From Intestinimonas aquisgranensis (GTDB lineage Bacteria; Bacillota; Clostridia; Oscillospirales; Oscillospiraceae), in the NCBI GenBank assembly GCA_020687605.1, contig JAJEQY010000030.1:1-35922 (forward strand): 35,922 nucleotides of DNA. The letters are read 5' to 3'. The first letter of the stretch is position 1; each line of letters opens with the position of its first letter. Under the pieces are notes generated by a model. It saw only the letters and a program-made list of their open reading frames with translations. It did no database searches and was not told the origin of the DNA. The position numbers and the translations under genes are program-made. Shown here piece by piece: positions 14,939 through 24,789 of the stretch.

Positions 14939-17900
14939 ATGCTGAATCGGGAAATCCCTTTTAGGCCAAGGCTCGAAGGTGATTTTCGTATCCGGTTTTA
15001 CAATGCGGTATCCAGAATAACTGAGAACACGACTCTGGCCGATATCGAAAACATTGCGGATGAGGAAATCAAGTGGGTAACTTCTGAATGCACCTTCAAT
15101 CTTAATCAACGAAAAAAATACAGAGCAGTTTGGTTCCTCTTCCGGGACCTTATCCATGCTTCGTGGAAGGCGTTTTATAGAGATGGCGTCCTTTACATGA
15201 ACCTTCCAACCCTCAACGAGAATTCTACCCATGATGGGTCTGCCCCCGAGGTAAAGCAGTTGCTACGGAGTTGGATGAGTGAGAGTCGGCACGAGCGTCT
15301 GCTTACTTTTACCGACTTTATCAAGCATATGGAGGCTCGGAACTCTGCCGGATACGATATTTCCGAACTTATTGCAGACGGCCCTGAACTTGCCAACCGG
15401 TTAGAACAGGCGCACGCAGGAAGGATTAGTGTTAAGCAGGCAATCCAGCCATATCTGCAACTCGTTACGGAAAACGAACGGGACCAGTTTACCGGCCTTA
15501 AGATATCAGAGATTTGGAGATATTTCCGGCTGACATGGTCCACGCCTTCCGAGACTACTCCCGGAAGAACGATGCAATATCTCATCAGAGATGCCGCCCA
15601 CCCCATGCATGCAGTCATGGGAATAGCATCCCTGGAAAACTGTGCCGTGCAGATCACTTGTAGAGATGATTATATTGGCTGGAACCAGCATGCTTTTATC
15701 GAGAATATCCTCACGCTGTCCGGCGATGATGCACGTCTTGAGTTCCAGCGTCTGCTGGGATATATCGAGGATGGTATCTCCGGCATCGACTATTCCGAGC
15801 TTTGTACAGAAATGACGGTCAGGAATCCAACGGATGAAGATATCCGTATGCTTCTTGATTTTGCAGCAGATGCAGAGCAACAGCGTCAGGATTCTCTCAG
15901 AAATTCTTCCGAAAACGGATACAACGATGATGAACGGAGCGAACTCGGAAGCATATCTACAAAAACAGAGCAAGCCCTTTACAACAGGAAACGGGCCGAG
16001 CAGCTTGCGAGATTGCTGATTGCCAAGAAAACACTCACCGACGTTGTAAACGATCCTGGTTATGATGAGAACTGGATTAATTTCTGCAAAAGCGAAACTG
16101 GTAGTTCTGTAATTCGCAATGCCCTCGTTGCTCAAAAGGCCAAGCATATCGGCTCCAGCCTCATGGAACTGAATGTTTGCGGAGCAATCCCGCCGTACAA
16201 CGAAATCTTGGGTGGAAAACTCGTTGCTCTGCTTGCCACCTCTCCCCAGGTCGTCCATGACTATAAAACCCGATATGAAAACAAAGCCAGCGAAATTGCC
16301 AGCAGACTCAAAGGCCAGCCAGTATGTCGTCCAGCGGAGCTTGTCTATGTCGGCACTACGTCCTTATATTATGTTGGCTCAAGCCAGTATAACCGGCTTA
16401 AAATCCCCGGCGAGGTATTTGGATCGGATTTTGATGTCGTTTGGAAACGGCTCGGAATGACAATTGGCTTCGGCACGATGCATATCAGCAAGGCCACAAC
16501 TCTTAGTCTCACCGAGGCGACAAGCGACGGATTTAACCGGATCAATCATGTGTTCGGCGAGGGTGCCAGCCCCAAAATGCGTCTTCTCACAATGGCAATC
16601 CGGGAACTCCTTGAGGCCACAAATGAGGACTCAAAGGATTTCTCGAAGCATGCCATGTCGAGAATCGTATATGGAGCCTGTCTTGCAACTAATACATCGG
16701 ATTACCTGTTGGGCAAAGATGATAGACCGCACTACTACACCGATATGGAGCAGTATGAGACCGGAACGCAAAAAATTATAGATTATTGGTCTGAGCGTTG
16801 GCTCTCCAGCAGGCTGAATTATGAACCGATCTATGAGCGGATACGGGCGTTTGATAAAAACGCATTCATGGTCGGAAACCAAATTGATGGAGAAAAAGAG
16901 TGGAGTTTCCCCCAATTGGAGGTGGCACAAATGCCGGCGAATGACGAAGCAAAAGCAGGGCTCCAATTCGTTCGTGACTTCTATCGCGGTTCAAGCGGTT
17001 ATGCGGATCACATTGCTCCCGAACGTCTATCTCTCATCCACCTGAAAACGAGACTTGATTCTGCGATTATAGACGCGGCAAAGGACGGAAAAGACATTGT
17101 CCTTACGGGCAATCCGGGCGATGGTAAGACACACATCATCAGAATAATGAAGCCCGCATTGGAAAAACTGGGCAAGCCCATTGAAATCGTTCTTGATGCC
17201 AGTACGCTATCAAATCGAGAGATTTTTGATGGCTGGGTCAATGCTCACGATAACGGGAAAGCGTTTGTCATTGCGATTAACGCTGCTGTACTCTACTCCG
17301 TGAATAAGGAGTACGGTAGTGCTTTTGCGCCCATTGCTGAGGCATACCGCGCAATGACATCCTCAATCGTTTTTCATAGCGAGGAGAGCAATCCTGATAG
17401 CGTGGTCGTATTTGATCTCAGCAAACGCGAGGTTCTTACTCAGGAGGTGCTTGCCCAGGCGATTACTAAACTCACCTCGAAAGAGCATTATAAAGAATGT
17501 GATGGATGCCCGTTGCACGCTGACTGCGTTGTAACAAGAAATCGCGCTTTGTTAAATGGTGCTCTGTTCCAGAAACGGCTGTCTATCGTCTTGGAACGAG
17601 TGGTTCTACAGGGGTATCACGCAACGCTGCGAGAGATGCAGAGTCTCATTGCTTTCCTGATCTTTGGCAACCGCACCTGCAAACAGTTGAATCAGACGGC
17701 CGGCAATGATGAATATGATATCGCTAATCTGGTCTATGCGGGCAAGGGTGGACTGTTTGACGCAATAAGGCGCAGTATCGATCCGGTCAAGATCTCGCAC
17801 CCACTTTGGGATGAGAAAATCATTCTGAATGATCTCGAGGCAGACTCATGGGTGGAGAGTTACAAGGTTCCTGCCGAGACCATCGCCTACGATAATGATG

Positions 17901-18526
17901 AGTTGTTCAAACTCCGCAAAAGACAGTTTTATTTCTTCAATACCCACGGTGAGGAACTCCTAAAGATACTTGATGATGACGTCTCTAAGTTCCAAGCCTT
18001 CCTGCAGCAGAACGACAAGAAAATCGTCAAAGAACTGATTCGAAAAATTAACGCATTCTTCGGAAGTGCAAAACCATCGAATTCCGAGATGAAGATTTGG
18101 TCTGGACACAGGTTTGATAATGAACCGCGCAAGGTGCTGATTTCCATCGGTACCCAAAAGGCCAGCAGTTTTAGCATCGGTAGACCCATGCTCCAAAAAA
18201 ATATGCAGGCCGGAATTGAAATGATTCCGAACTATGTGCGCTTTGAGAAAAAGGACGCAGCGAACATTTTCCTGAAAATTGACTTCGATATGTATCTACT
18301 ACTTTCGGAAGCAGAACGCGGAGTTCCCGTCCTTTTCCTTGAGTCCGATCTCGTAAAGAAGGTCTGGCGTTTCATCGAACAACTGCAATCCTTTAATGGG
18401 ATTGAGGAAGATATCGTAAGTATCAATCTGCTCGATATCCAGAACAAAAAGCGAATTGATGTCATGATTGACCGTGAGGATAAAAAGTATCTCTCGGTGA
18501 ACAGTTCAAGAACGGAGGAAGCATGA
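14939..18526 (+). CDS. DruA (DUF4338)-like domain fused to a DptF-like P-loop ATPase, 1195 residues
   Basis: Residues about 185-645 match the DUF4338/DruA family of Druantia systems. Seen are a PGRTMQYLIRDA strand (208-219), TCRDDYIGWN (240-249), GAIPPYNEILGGKLVALLA (415-433), VGTTSLYYVGSSQYNRLK (471-488) and TIGFGTMHIS (508-517). Residues 680-1190 are a separate P-loop NTPase: Walker A GNPGDGKTH at 724-732, a possible Walker B VVVFDLS at 822-828, and a Cys cluster CDGCPLHADC at 854-863. By gene order and the GDGKT loop this half resembles DndF/DptF-type ATPases; that link is inference. DruA and this ATPase are normally separate proteins, so the fusion is unusual. A GAGAGAGG site lies 9 bases before ATG; the next gene starts 1 base after the stop. 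Confidence 0.75.
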   Translation: MLNREIPFRPRLEGDFRIRFYNAVSRITENTTLADIENIADEEIKWVTSECTFNLNQRKKYRAVWFLFRDLIHASWKAFYRDGVLYMNLPTLNENSTHDGSAPEVKQLLRSWMSESRHERLLTFTDFIKHMEARNSAGYDISELIADGPELANRLEQAHAGRISVKQAIQPYLQLVTENERDQFTGLKISEIWRYFRLTWSTPSETTPGRTMQYLIRDAAHPMHAVMGIASLENCAVQITCRDDYIGWNQHAFIENILTLSGDDARLEFQRLLGYIEDGISGIDYSELCTEMTVRNPTDEDIRMLLDFAADAEQQRQDSLRNSSENGYNDDERSELGSISTKTEQALYNRKRAEQLARLLIAKKTLTDVVNDPGYDENWINFCKSETGSSVIRNALVAQKAKHIGSSLMELNVCGAIPPYNEILGGKLVALLATSPQVVHDYKTRYENKASEIASRLKGQPVCRPAELVYVGTTSLYYVGSSQYNRLKIPGEVFGSDFDVVWKRLGMTIGFGTMHISKATTLSLTEATSDGFNRINHVFGEGASPKMRLLTMAIRELLEATNEDSKDFSKHAMSRIVYGACLATNTSDYLLGKDDRPHYYTDMEQYETGTQKIIDYWSERWLSSRLNYEPIYERIRAFDKNAFMVGNQIDGEKEWSFPQLEVAQMPANDEAKAGLQFVRDFYRGSSGYADHIAPERLSLIHLKTRLDSAIIDAAKDGKDIVLTGNPGDGKTHIIRIMKPALEKLGKPIEIVLDASTLSNREIFDGWVNAHDNGKAFVIAINAAVLYSVNKEYGSAFAPIAEAYRAMTSSIVFHSEESNPDSVVVFDLSKREVLTQEVLAQAITKLTSKEHYKECDGCPLHADCVVTRNRALLNGALFQKRLSIVLERVVLQGYHATLREMQSLIAFLIFGNRTCKQLNQTAGNDEYDIANLVYAGKGGLFDAIRRSIDPVKISHPLWDEKIILNDLEADSWVESYKVPAETIAYDNDELFKLRKRQFYFFNTHGEELLKILDDDVSKFQAFLQQNDKKIVKELIRKINAFFGSAKPSNSEMKIWSGHRFDNEPRKVLISIGTQKASSFSIGRPMLQKNMQAGIEMIPNYVRFEKKDAANIFLKIDFDMYLLLSEAERGVPVLFLESDLVKKVWRFIEQLQSFNGIEEDIVSINLLDIQNKKRIDVMIDREDKKYLSVNSSRTEEA

Positions 18527-18527
18527 A

Positions 18528-20021
18528 ATGGCAGAGCAGATTTTTCTCAGCGACAGCAGAACGGCTGTCGATAGAAAATATGTTGGCTTCACTCCAAATG
18601 GCGGTTCCATCAAACCTGTCCATGTTGCGGGTGGTGTATTGAGAAGCATCTATGGTAAATACAATACCACCATGAGCATTAAGCGGTTGGCACTGGTTTC
18701 TGATGCGAAAGGCATGGTGCCGAAGGGAAACGAACTCGACACCATTTATGACTTGATGAAGGAGAGAGAGAAAATCGAGGAAAGCGTCACGCCGAATGCT
18801 CTGGAATCTCTCCGAAACGTCATGCAGAGATTACTTTCCGCCGATAAGGGTGTTTATGTCGTAAAGGGGCTCAAGGACGACATGATTTCCTATTCCGCTG
18901 GATCATGTTATTTTATCACTCGGCGCTCAATGTACGAGGACACCGGCGAGTTCATTGGCGGTCTCATCAAGGAGTATTGTCCTGATTTGGCAAACTACAT
19001 AAAGGATGTGCTCTCCGCTGCAAATGACCCGATTTCCTTGCTGTTCGAGCCGGTGTTAGAAAAAGACATGGAAGAGTTTCAAGATGTGAGTCGCCACGAA
19101 GAACTCCCGGCTTTCCAGAATATAAACGAGAATACAGCATGGTTCTTGCAGGGAATCAAAGAGAGCGGCCTTTGCCTTCTTGAAAATTTCAAGGTGCATC
19201 CTAATACACTTACCCAACTTCGATTGTTCAACTTTTTCTGCATCTTCCATCTGATTCGGTATATGGCCATGCTCGAGGCATTCTACTGCGGTGAGCAGAT
19301 TAGACCGATTCTGCTGGATTTCTCTGGAAAGGCTCCGAGTCAGAGCAGCGTTGCCAGAGCGTCCGAAATGTCGTATACGCAGATGCACAAATCGATCAAC
19401 CGTTTTTATGCATGGGGTTACTCTCAGTGGCTGGAGGAGAACGGCTTTGATAAAAAGGGGCTACTCGAATGCAGTGTTCCGACCTATAAGAAGGATAAGA
19501 AGATTTCCAACACCAGCAAGGACGAGTTGGAAACGCTTTGGTCTCTGGCAAAGGAACGCGCTGAGAACGCCGCCTCCGAGGACGATGCGCGTCTGACCTT
19601 TGGAGAAACGATGTATGACATGCTGGCGCTTGAAGCATCTTCACATCCGGTTAACTGCTTGAAGATTTTAGGAACCTCCTCTGGCATTCTCTATCCACCG
19701 GACAAGTTACATCCAAACAAACGATTCGTTCTTTCACAGGATGTTTTGGAGATGATGCTTCGCTCTTGTGTGGGGCCGGATGAGGTGCTGAACGGCAAGG
19801 AGATCCGTGAGCGTCTATGGGAACGCTTTGGCATCATCATCGGTGGGAGTCAATTTGAGTTAGACAAGATCCGTCAAAGCGGCATGATTATGCAGGTCGA
19901 TGAAGATGCACTGGAAGCAAACTTCGTCTCATTTGCTTCGGCGCTCGAATCAATGGACTTCGCAGAGGAAATGGCAGATGGCATTCTGCAAATCAGATTG
20001 GGAGGGCTGAGCAATGATTGA
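18528..20021 (+). CDS. Hypothetical 497-residue protein of the DruA/FtsK operon (DptG position)
   Basis: GGAGG lies 9 bases before ATG 18528 and the stop overlaps the next start by 8 bases, so it is translated in step with both neighbours. The protein is soluble and mainly helical. A hydrophobic helix RLFNFFCIFHLIRYMAMLEA (about residues 228-247) is probably buried rather than membrane. The C-terminal 100 residues read like a winged helix (FVLSQDVLEMMLRSCVGPDE, then KEIRERLWERFGIIIGG), suggesting DNA contact. It occupies the place of DptG in DndFGH-type operons and is of roughly similar size, but I cannot show homology. Its likely part is a scaffold or DNA-recognition subunit of the complex formed with the flanking ATPases. 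Confidence 0.6.
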   Translation: MAEQIFLSDSRTAVDRKYVGFTPNGGSIKPVHVAGGVLRSIYGKYNTTMSIKRLALVSDAKGMVPKGNELDTIYDLMKEREKIEESVTPNALESLRNVMQRLLSADKGVYVVKGLKDDMISYSAGSCYFITRRSMYEDTGEFIGGLIKEYCPDLANYIKDVLSAANDPISLLFEPVLEKDMEEFQDVSRHEELPAFQNINENTAWFLQGIKESGLCLLENFKVHPNTLTQLRLFNFFCIFHLIRYMAMLEAFYCGEQIRPILLDFSGKAPSQSSVARASEMSYTQMHKSINRFYAWGYSQWLEENGFDKKGLLECSVPTYKKDKKISNTSKDELETLWSLAKERAENAASEDDARLTFGETMYDMLALEASSHPVNCLKILGTSSGILYPPDKLHPNKRFVLSQDVLEMMLRSCVGPDEVLNGKEIRERLWERFGIIIGGSQFELDKIRQSGMIMQVDEDALEANFVSFASALESMDFAEEMADGILQIRLGGLSND

Positions 20022-23000
20022 TAAACAGCAGATTGTTGTTGATCTTCTGAATGAACGCTTGCCCCAAACTAAGGTCGGAATCATTGTCAAAGGCGTGGAT
20101 TCTATCGATGCGGATAAGATTACGGCCTCTGTCGCCGAAAGCACGGGCCAGTATATTTACGCCGCAGCGGTAGGTTACCCGATAGCCGATACCGACGAGA
20201 AGAACAACTATATTCTCTCTGACTCCATTGAAAAAGCAGTGCTTTGGCGCAGCATGCCGGAATGTGCAGGGCATATTGTGGTGTTCATCAGCAACGATAC
20301 AGATAAACTCCATTCTCTCGCGGAGTTCGATGTGGTGTCTGTAAGAGACCTGTCGCAGCATCTGATTGGCGCACAGATTAAGAACGACAACAATACGCCA
20401 ACACACAATTTCTGGACGGCTCTTTCGGACGCCTCCGATTACTTTTCCTTTGAAGCGATAAGTGATTTTGTTGCCGCTGTTGGCGAAGCGAACGAACAAT
20501 CTGCGGCCATCCCGGTCAATATGTGGAGGCTGAATCTTCTCTCTGACCCTGATATCCTCAGCACGAAAAACAAGCCAGAGGATCGGCTACGCCGGAACCG
20601 TGAACTCATAATCTCTATCGGACAGCTTAGTGAGGATTCCCGAAAGAAGCTCAGCCGCTCACTTGCCCGGACCAAAACAAAAGATAAGGATCGGCTCCAG
20701 ACGGCATACCGCGCACTCCAAAATTTCTATAAGTATGCGAAGAAGAGTACGTTGCAGGAACTCGATTTTACAACCGTACAGGAGTTATTCTCTGCATCAC
20801 AGAAAAAAGAGCAACCGAAAAAACCGGAGGTTAATCCAGGCAATCCGTCTATCGAAGAGTTAGATGCTGATCCCAGCCCCATTGCGCCTATCCGCCCAAA
20901 GGAACTGGATACTCTTATCTCGGATGCCGTTGTTTTTGGCAGCGAAGATGATCTCGAAAATATCAAGGAGCTGCTGGCGGCATTAAGAAAACACTACGAT
21001 ACAGAAAATGGCGAAAACGAAGAGGATTTGCCATTAATCGGCGGCAGATTCGGTGACAGACCTATTGTGCTGGAGAATAATCAGACGGATCTCCGCAAAC
21101 TCGTTGGGCGTGTTTGCAATGACGAGGCATGGGGTGCATTGATTGAAACTGAGGAAACCGTTTTGAAGGATGCTATCTCTGCGGATATCAAAGAACAGTA
21201 TAGTTTCAATCCGAAGGACGAGGAATCCCTTGTTGCCTTTAAGGGCGGGATTGATGGCGGTCAGGCCCTGTTTGATTTTCTGACTCAGTTTGATTCTCAA
21301 TTTGCCGAAAAGCAGATTGAGACGGCAGAACCGTTTTTGCCGATTATAAAAGAACTGACCGAGTATCGAAGCGCCCTGTGCCGTGAACTGGATATGATCA
21401 TGTATCATCCGGTTCTGCTGTTTGGTTCTGATGAGAAAAGTCGAAATCTCCTGATTAACTACATCCGGGCGTGGGAAAAGTTATATCATGCTTTTAACGT
21501 CAACGAACCCACAATGCGCCAGATTAGTGCGGTAGGAACTGGCTATGTCGCCCGCGCACTGTTGCTACTCGATGTACTTTACATCAAGACACCGAAGGAA
21601 TGGAAGGCGATCCTGCTCCCGCTTCATCCCATTTATCTCTGGCGGTACTATGAGGTTTTCCGCAGTCTGCTGGGAAAGAAAGCCGCGTTGAGTAACGAGG
21701 ATAAGGAAGCGTTGGCAAAGGTTCTCTCAAAACTGCCGCAAATTCTGAGCTTTGTTATTGCCAATCGAGTTGTGACGGGGACAATGGATGATAAGGTGCT
21801 GCCGTGTTCCGGCAATATCGAAATGCTACCAACCTTTGAAAACAAGACCAACCGTTACCTCGGTGATGATGGGACGACTGCTGTCGGCGAAATCCTCTCG
21901 CGCTGGATTGGTTTTGCTCCATACACCAAAGAAGAGGTAAGAATTTGCTCTGTGGACGCACCCGAACTGACCGGGATCATTCGGCAAATCAAAGCTTTCA
22001 TGGATAAAAACGGTTGCGGACGAGTCGTGTATGATGTCTATCTCACGCGCAATCAGAACGGCAACACGGAACTTTCCAAGCTCGATTATTCAGGCAAGGA
22101 TTATGAGATTGGCGAGTATCTGAGAACGGGTAAGATAGCGATCAGCATAAAAAATGTTGCATCGGCAGGCGAAATAAAGCAGATACTCAAAGATAAGCCT
22201 GTTCATGTTGCGTTCTATTTTGACCAGTCCGCATACGCTATTGAGTTCGGACCGAACAGCCAAAACCTGTACATTAACCCGCTTGTTATCACCTATGATT
22301 ATGACTTTGATGAAATCCAACACAGGGGCAGCATTTTTCCCTCTACTGAGGTGGATTCGGGATTGATTGGTGATTATCACAAACTGATGAAATTCGCTGA
22401 TGTTATCAGCAATAACATGAATCCGCGCACTACCTATAATGGCAACGCAGACATGACGGATGTTGTTTCGACAATCCATGATATGCAGGTGCAGTGGTTG
22501 GTGGCGGCAGATCGGGACACGAATAACTACCAGCCCGAGGCTTCCATTCCTATCGGGGAAATGCAGTACGACAAGCGAAGGGTCAATGTTTGGGCATCGA
22601 GCCATTCGCGGATTATTGCGCAGTACATCACACTCCTTCGCGGTTACAATCTTTATCCGAAAGAGAGCGCCTTGATTGATCTGCTGAAGCAATTCGGCCA
22701 TATTGCCTCCAACGGTCTGATTAGTATTCCTCGCTTTGGGAGCGATACGCAAGCCATCGAGAACAAGAAAAAGGGGCTAATCGGAACCCTGTTTGCCGCT
22801 TCGTGGTATACGAAACAGCATGAGGATTCTTTAGTCGCTTCGCTTGACGATGATAAGGCGAGACTCTGGCTCTCAAACAATAAATACGGAAATGAGCGTG
22901 CTGACCTTGTTGGGCTTTATTATGAAGAGAAAAAGAATACTCTCCACATCCAGCCCATTGAGGTAAAAACCCGGGACGATTCTTCCGATTCTACCATCAC

Positions 23001-24768
23001 AAAAGAGGATGGGAGTGCTTCCTTTGCAATCACAGGTCACGCCGCTAATCAGGTCGCTTCTATTGCGGAAATGTTGAAGGAAATCTTCTCTGCCGATGCG
23101 GACGCAACCGATATGTTTACGTCGGCGCGGCGGGAAGTCCTGAAATATCAGATAGTCTCTGAATGCTTTAGAAATGTCCATGATGTACAATGGCAGAAAA
23201 AGTGGTATGGCATTTTGAAAAAGGCATTCGGGAATGGCAAGGGCGGCAACATTCAAATTGATATTTCCGGCATTATTTTGCACATCAAATTAAATGAGGC
23301 GACTGGCGGTGAACACATCATATGCCATAATCCCGAGTTCGAAGATGTGAGAATCGATTTCTGGAAGTTGACATCACATGAAATCCAGCGGGATGTTCTC
23401 GGCGATGATGGGGTCGTGAAGACTTCTGTTACGATTGATTTCGATGAGAGCGAGGAACCCGTTGCGACCTCCCCCGAAGACGAGGATATGAAACGGGCTG
23501 GAGAGGTAATTGACGGGCTTGTCGTTACTGCCAATGACACCACCTCAAAAAACACTTCCGAAAAAGCATCCACGGTGGAGGAACCGCTTTCTCAGCCAGA
23601 GGAGGAACCTGAAAAAACACCTGTAACCATTTCTGCGCCGAAATCTGTGCCGAAACAAATTCCAGTGAGCGTTAGCTCCGAGGAAATCGAGCAGTTGGTC
23701 AAGGATTTCAAACGGTCCTGCAATGATTATCATGTAAACCTCAAGGAATGTAACGCCGGTGACACTGTGGTCGGCCCGAGCGTAATACGCATAAAGTTCA
23801 AATTGGCGAGAGGTCAGGCATTGCAGGGCTTAACCAGCCATCTCGAGGATATCGGGCGTGAAATGAAACGCAGTGGCGTTATTGTTCAGCCAATTCCCAA
23901 TTCCGACGAACTACTGCTCGATGTTCCCCGGCTTCAGCGAGAGAAGGTATTGTTTAGTGACGTGATTGAGAAATTACCGCCGGTCACTTCGCCAGAACAG
24001 CTTTTCTTCCCGCTCGGGCGCACACCGAATGGCCGCGATCTGATAGAGGATTTGGGGCAAATGCCGCACATGCTGGTCGGCGGCAGCACCGGATCTGGCA
24101 AATCTGTTTTCCTGTTTACGATGCTCGCTACACTGCTGATGACCCATCCGCACAAGGAAGATTTACAGTTGGTGTTGTCCTCGTCCAAACTGGAGGACTT
24201 CATCCATTTTGAGGGACTCCCACATTTGTATTCCGGCGCAATCATATCCGATGCGACAGAGGCCACGAAGGTTATCAAGGATGTAATCTTTGAAGAGTCG
24301 GAACGCAGGGGCAGACTGTTGGCTGAGGCAAGAGTAGCAAATATCATAGAGTACAACAAAAAGGCCGAAAAGCAACTCGAGCCGATTGTAGTGGTCATTG
24401 ATGAGTTTGCTGATCTGGCCGACCAGTTGGAAACGAAAAAGGAGAGGGATGCGTTCTTCAAGCCTGTGCAACGAATCGCGCAGGCCGGGCGTAGCAGAGG
24501 CATTCACCTTGTGATCTGCACTCAACGGCCAGAGGCAAAGCTCGTTCCTCCGACCACAAAGGCGCAACTTAACGGACGCGTGGCTCTCCGGGTCAATGAT
24601 GGAATTTCCTCGCGGATGATTATTGAGGCTCCCGATGCGCAGTATTTGCAAAAGCACGGTGATATGATTTATCGCAACAGCGATACACTGGAGCGCGCCC
24701 AAGGATATCTGATAGAGATTCCAGAGCTTGATGAGATTGTGCAGCGCGTAAAGGATCAGAATAAATGA
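20014..24768 (+). CDS. PD-(D/E)XK nuclease / FtsK-HerA-like ATPase, DptH-position protein, 1584 residues
   Basis: The C-terminal 290 residues are a clear FtsK/SpoIIIE-type motor: Walker A GGSTGSGKS (1356-1364), Walker B VVVIDEFADL with D1463 E1464, then IAQAGRSRGIHLVICTQRPE. The FtsK signature DPK is replaced by SSSK. A nuclease motif sits near residues 960-990: D964 in RADLVGLYY and E983-x-K985 in PIEVKTR, the PD-(D/E)XK pattern. Between the two lies a Pro/Glu-rich linker (about 1150-1230). The N-terminal 900 residues are not recognised. DndH/DptH proteins have this size and a translocase-type ATPase. Probable role: DNA translocation coupled to cleavage of invading DNA. GGAGGG precedes ATG 20014, which overlaps the upstream gene. 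Confidence 0.75.
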   Translation: MIDKQQIVVDLLNERLPQTKVGIIVKGVDSIDADKITASVAESTGQYIYAAAVGYPIADTDEKNNYILSDSIEKAVLWRSMPECAGHIVVFISNDTDKLHSLAEFDVVSVRDLSQHLIGAQIKNDNNTPTHNFWTALSDASDYFSFEAISDFVAAVGEANEQSAAIPVNMWRLNLLSDPDILSTKNKPEDRLRRNRELIISIGQLSEDSRKKLSRSLARTKTKDKDRLQTAYRALQNFYKYAKKSTLQELDFTTVQELFSASQKKEQPKKPEVNPGNPSIEELDADPSPIAPIRPKELDTLISDAVVFGSEDDLENIKELLAALRKHYDTENGENEEDLPLIGGRFGDRPIVLENNQTDLRKLVGRVCNDEAWGALIETEETVLKDAISADIKEQYSFNPKDEESLVAFKGGIDGGQALFDFLTQFDSQFAEKQIETAEPFLPIIKELTEYRSALCRELDMIMYHPVLLFGSDEKSRNLLINYIRAWEKLYHAFNVNEPTMRQISAVGTGYVARALLLLDVLYIKTPKEWKAILLPLHPIYLWRYYEVFRSLLGKKAALSNEDKEALAKVLSKLPQILSFVIANRVVTGTMDDKVLPCSGNIEMLPTFENKTNRYLGDDGTTAVGEILSRWIGFAPYTKEEVRICSVDAPELTGIIRQIKAFMDKNGCGRVVYDVYLTRNQNGNTELSKLDYSGKDYEIGEYLRTGKIAISIKNVASAGEIKQILKDKPVHVAFYFDQSAYAIEFGPNSQNLYINPLVITYDYDFDEIQHRGSIFPSTEVDSGLIGDYHKLMKFADVISNNMNPRTTYNGNADMTDVVSTIHDMQVQWLVAADRDTNNYQPEASIPIGEMQYDKRRVNVWASSHSRIIAQYITLLRGYNLYPKESALIDLLKQFGHIASNGLISIPRFGSDTQAIENKKKGLIGTLFAASWYTKQHEDSLVASLDDDKARLWLSNNKYGNERADLVGLYYEEKKNTLHIQPIEVKTRDDSSDSTITKEDGSASFAITGHAANQVASIAEMLKEIFSADADATDMFTSARREVLKYQIVSECFRNVHDVQWQKKWYGILKKAFGNGKGGNIQIDISGIILHIKLNEATGGEHIICHNPEFEDVRIDFWKLTSHEIQRDVLGDDGVVKTSVTIDFDESEEPVATSPEDEDMKRAGEVIDGLVVTANDTTSKNTSEKASTVEEPLSQPEEEPEKTPVTISAPKSVPKQIPVSVSSEEIEQLVKDFKRSCNDYHVNLKECNAGDTVVGPSVIRIKFKLARGQALQGLTSHLEDIGREMKRSGVIVQPIPNSDELLLDVPRLQREKVLFSDVIEKLPPVTSPEQLFFPLGRTPNGRDLIEDLGQMPHMLVGGSTGSGKSVFLFTMLATLLMTHPHKEDLQLVLSSSKLEDFIHFEGLPHLYSGAIISDATEATKVIKDVIFEESERRGRLLAEARVANIIEYNKKAEKQLEPIVVVIDEFADLADQLETKKERDAFFKPVQRIAQAGRSRGIHLVICTQRPEAKLVPPTTKAQLNGRVALRVNDGISSRMIIEAPDAQYLQKHGDMIYRNSDTLERAQGYLIEIPELDEIVQRVKDQNK

Positions 24769-24789
24769 CCGGATGACGGGGTGTAGCAA

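Noticed and set aside
20014..24768. Housekeeping FtsK/SpoIIIE DNA translocase
   Set aside because: No N-terminal membrane segments or gamma domain; a nuclease motif and about 900 unrelated residues precede the motor, and the operon context is defence-like.
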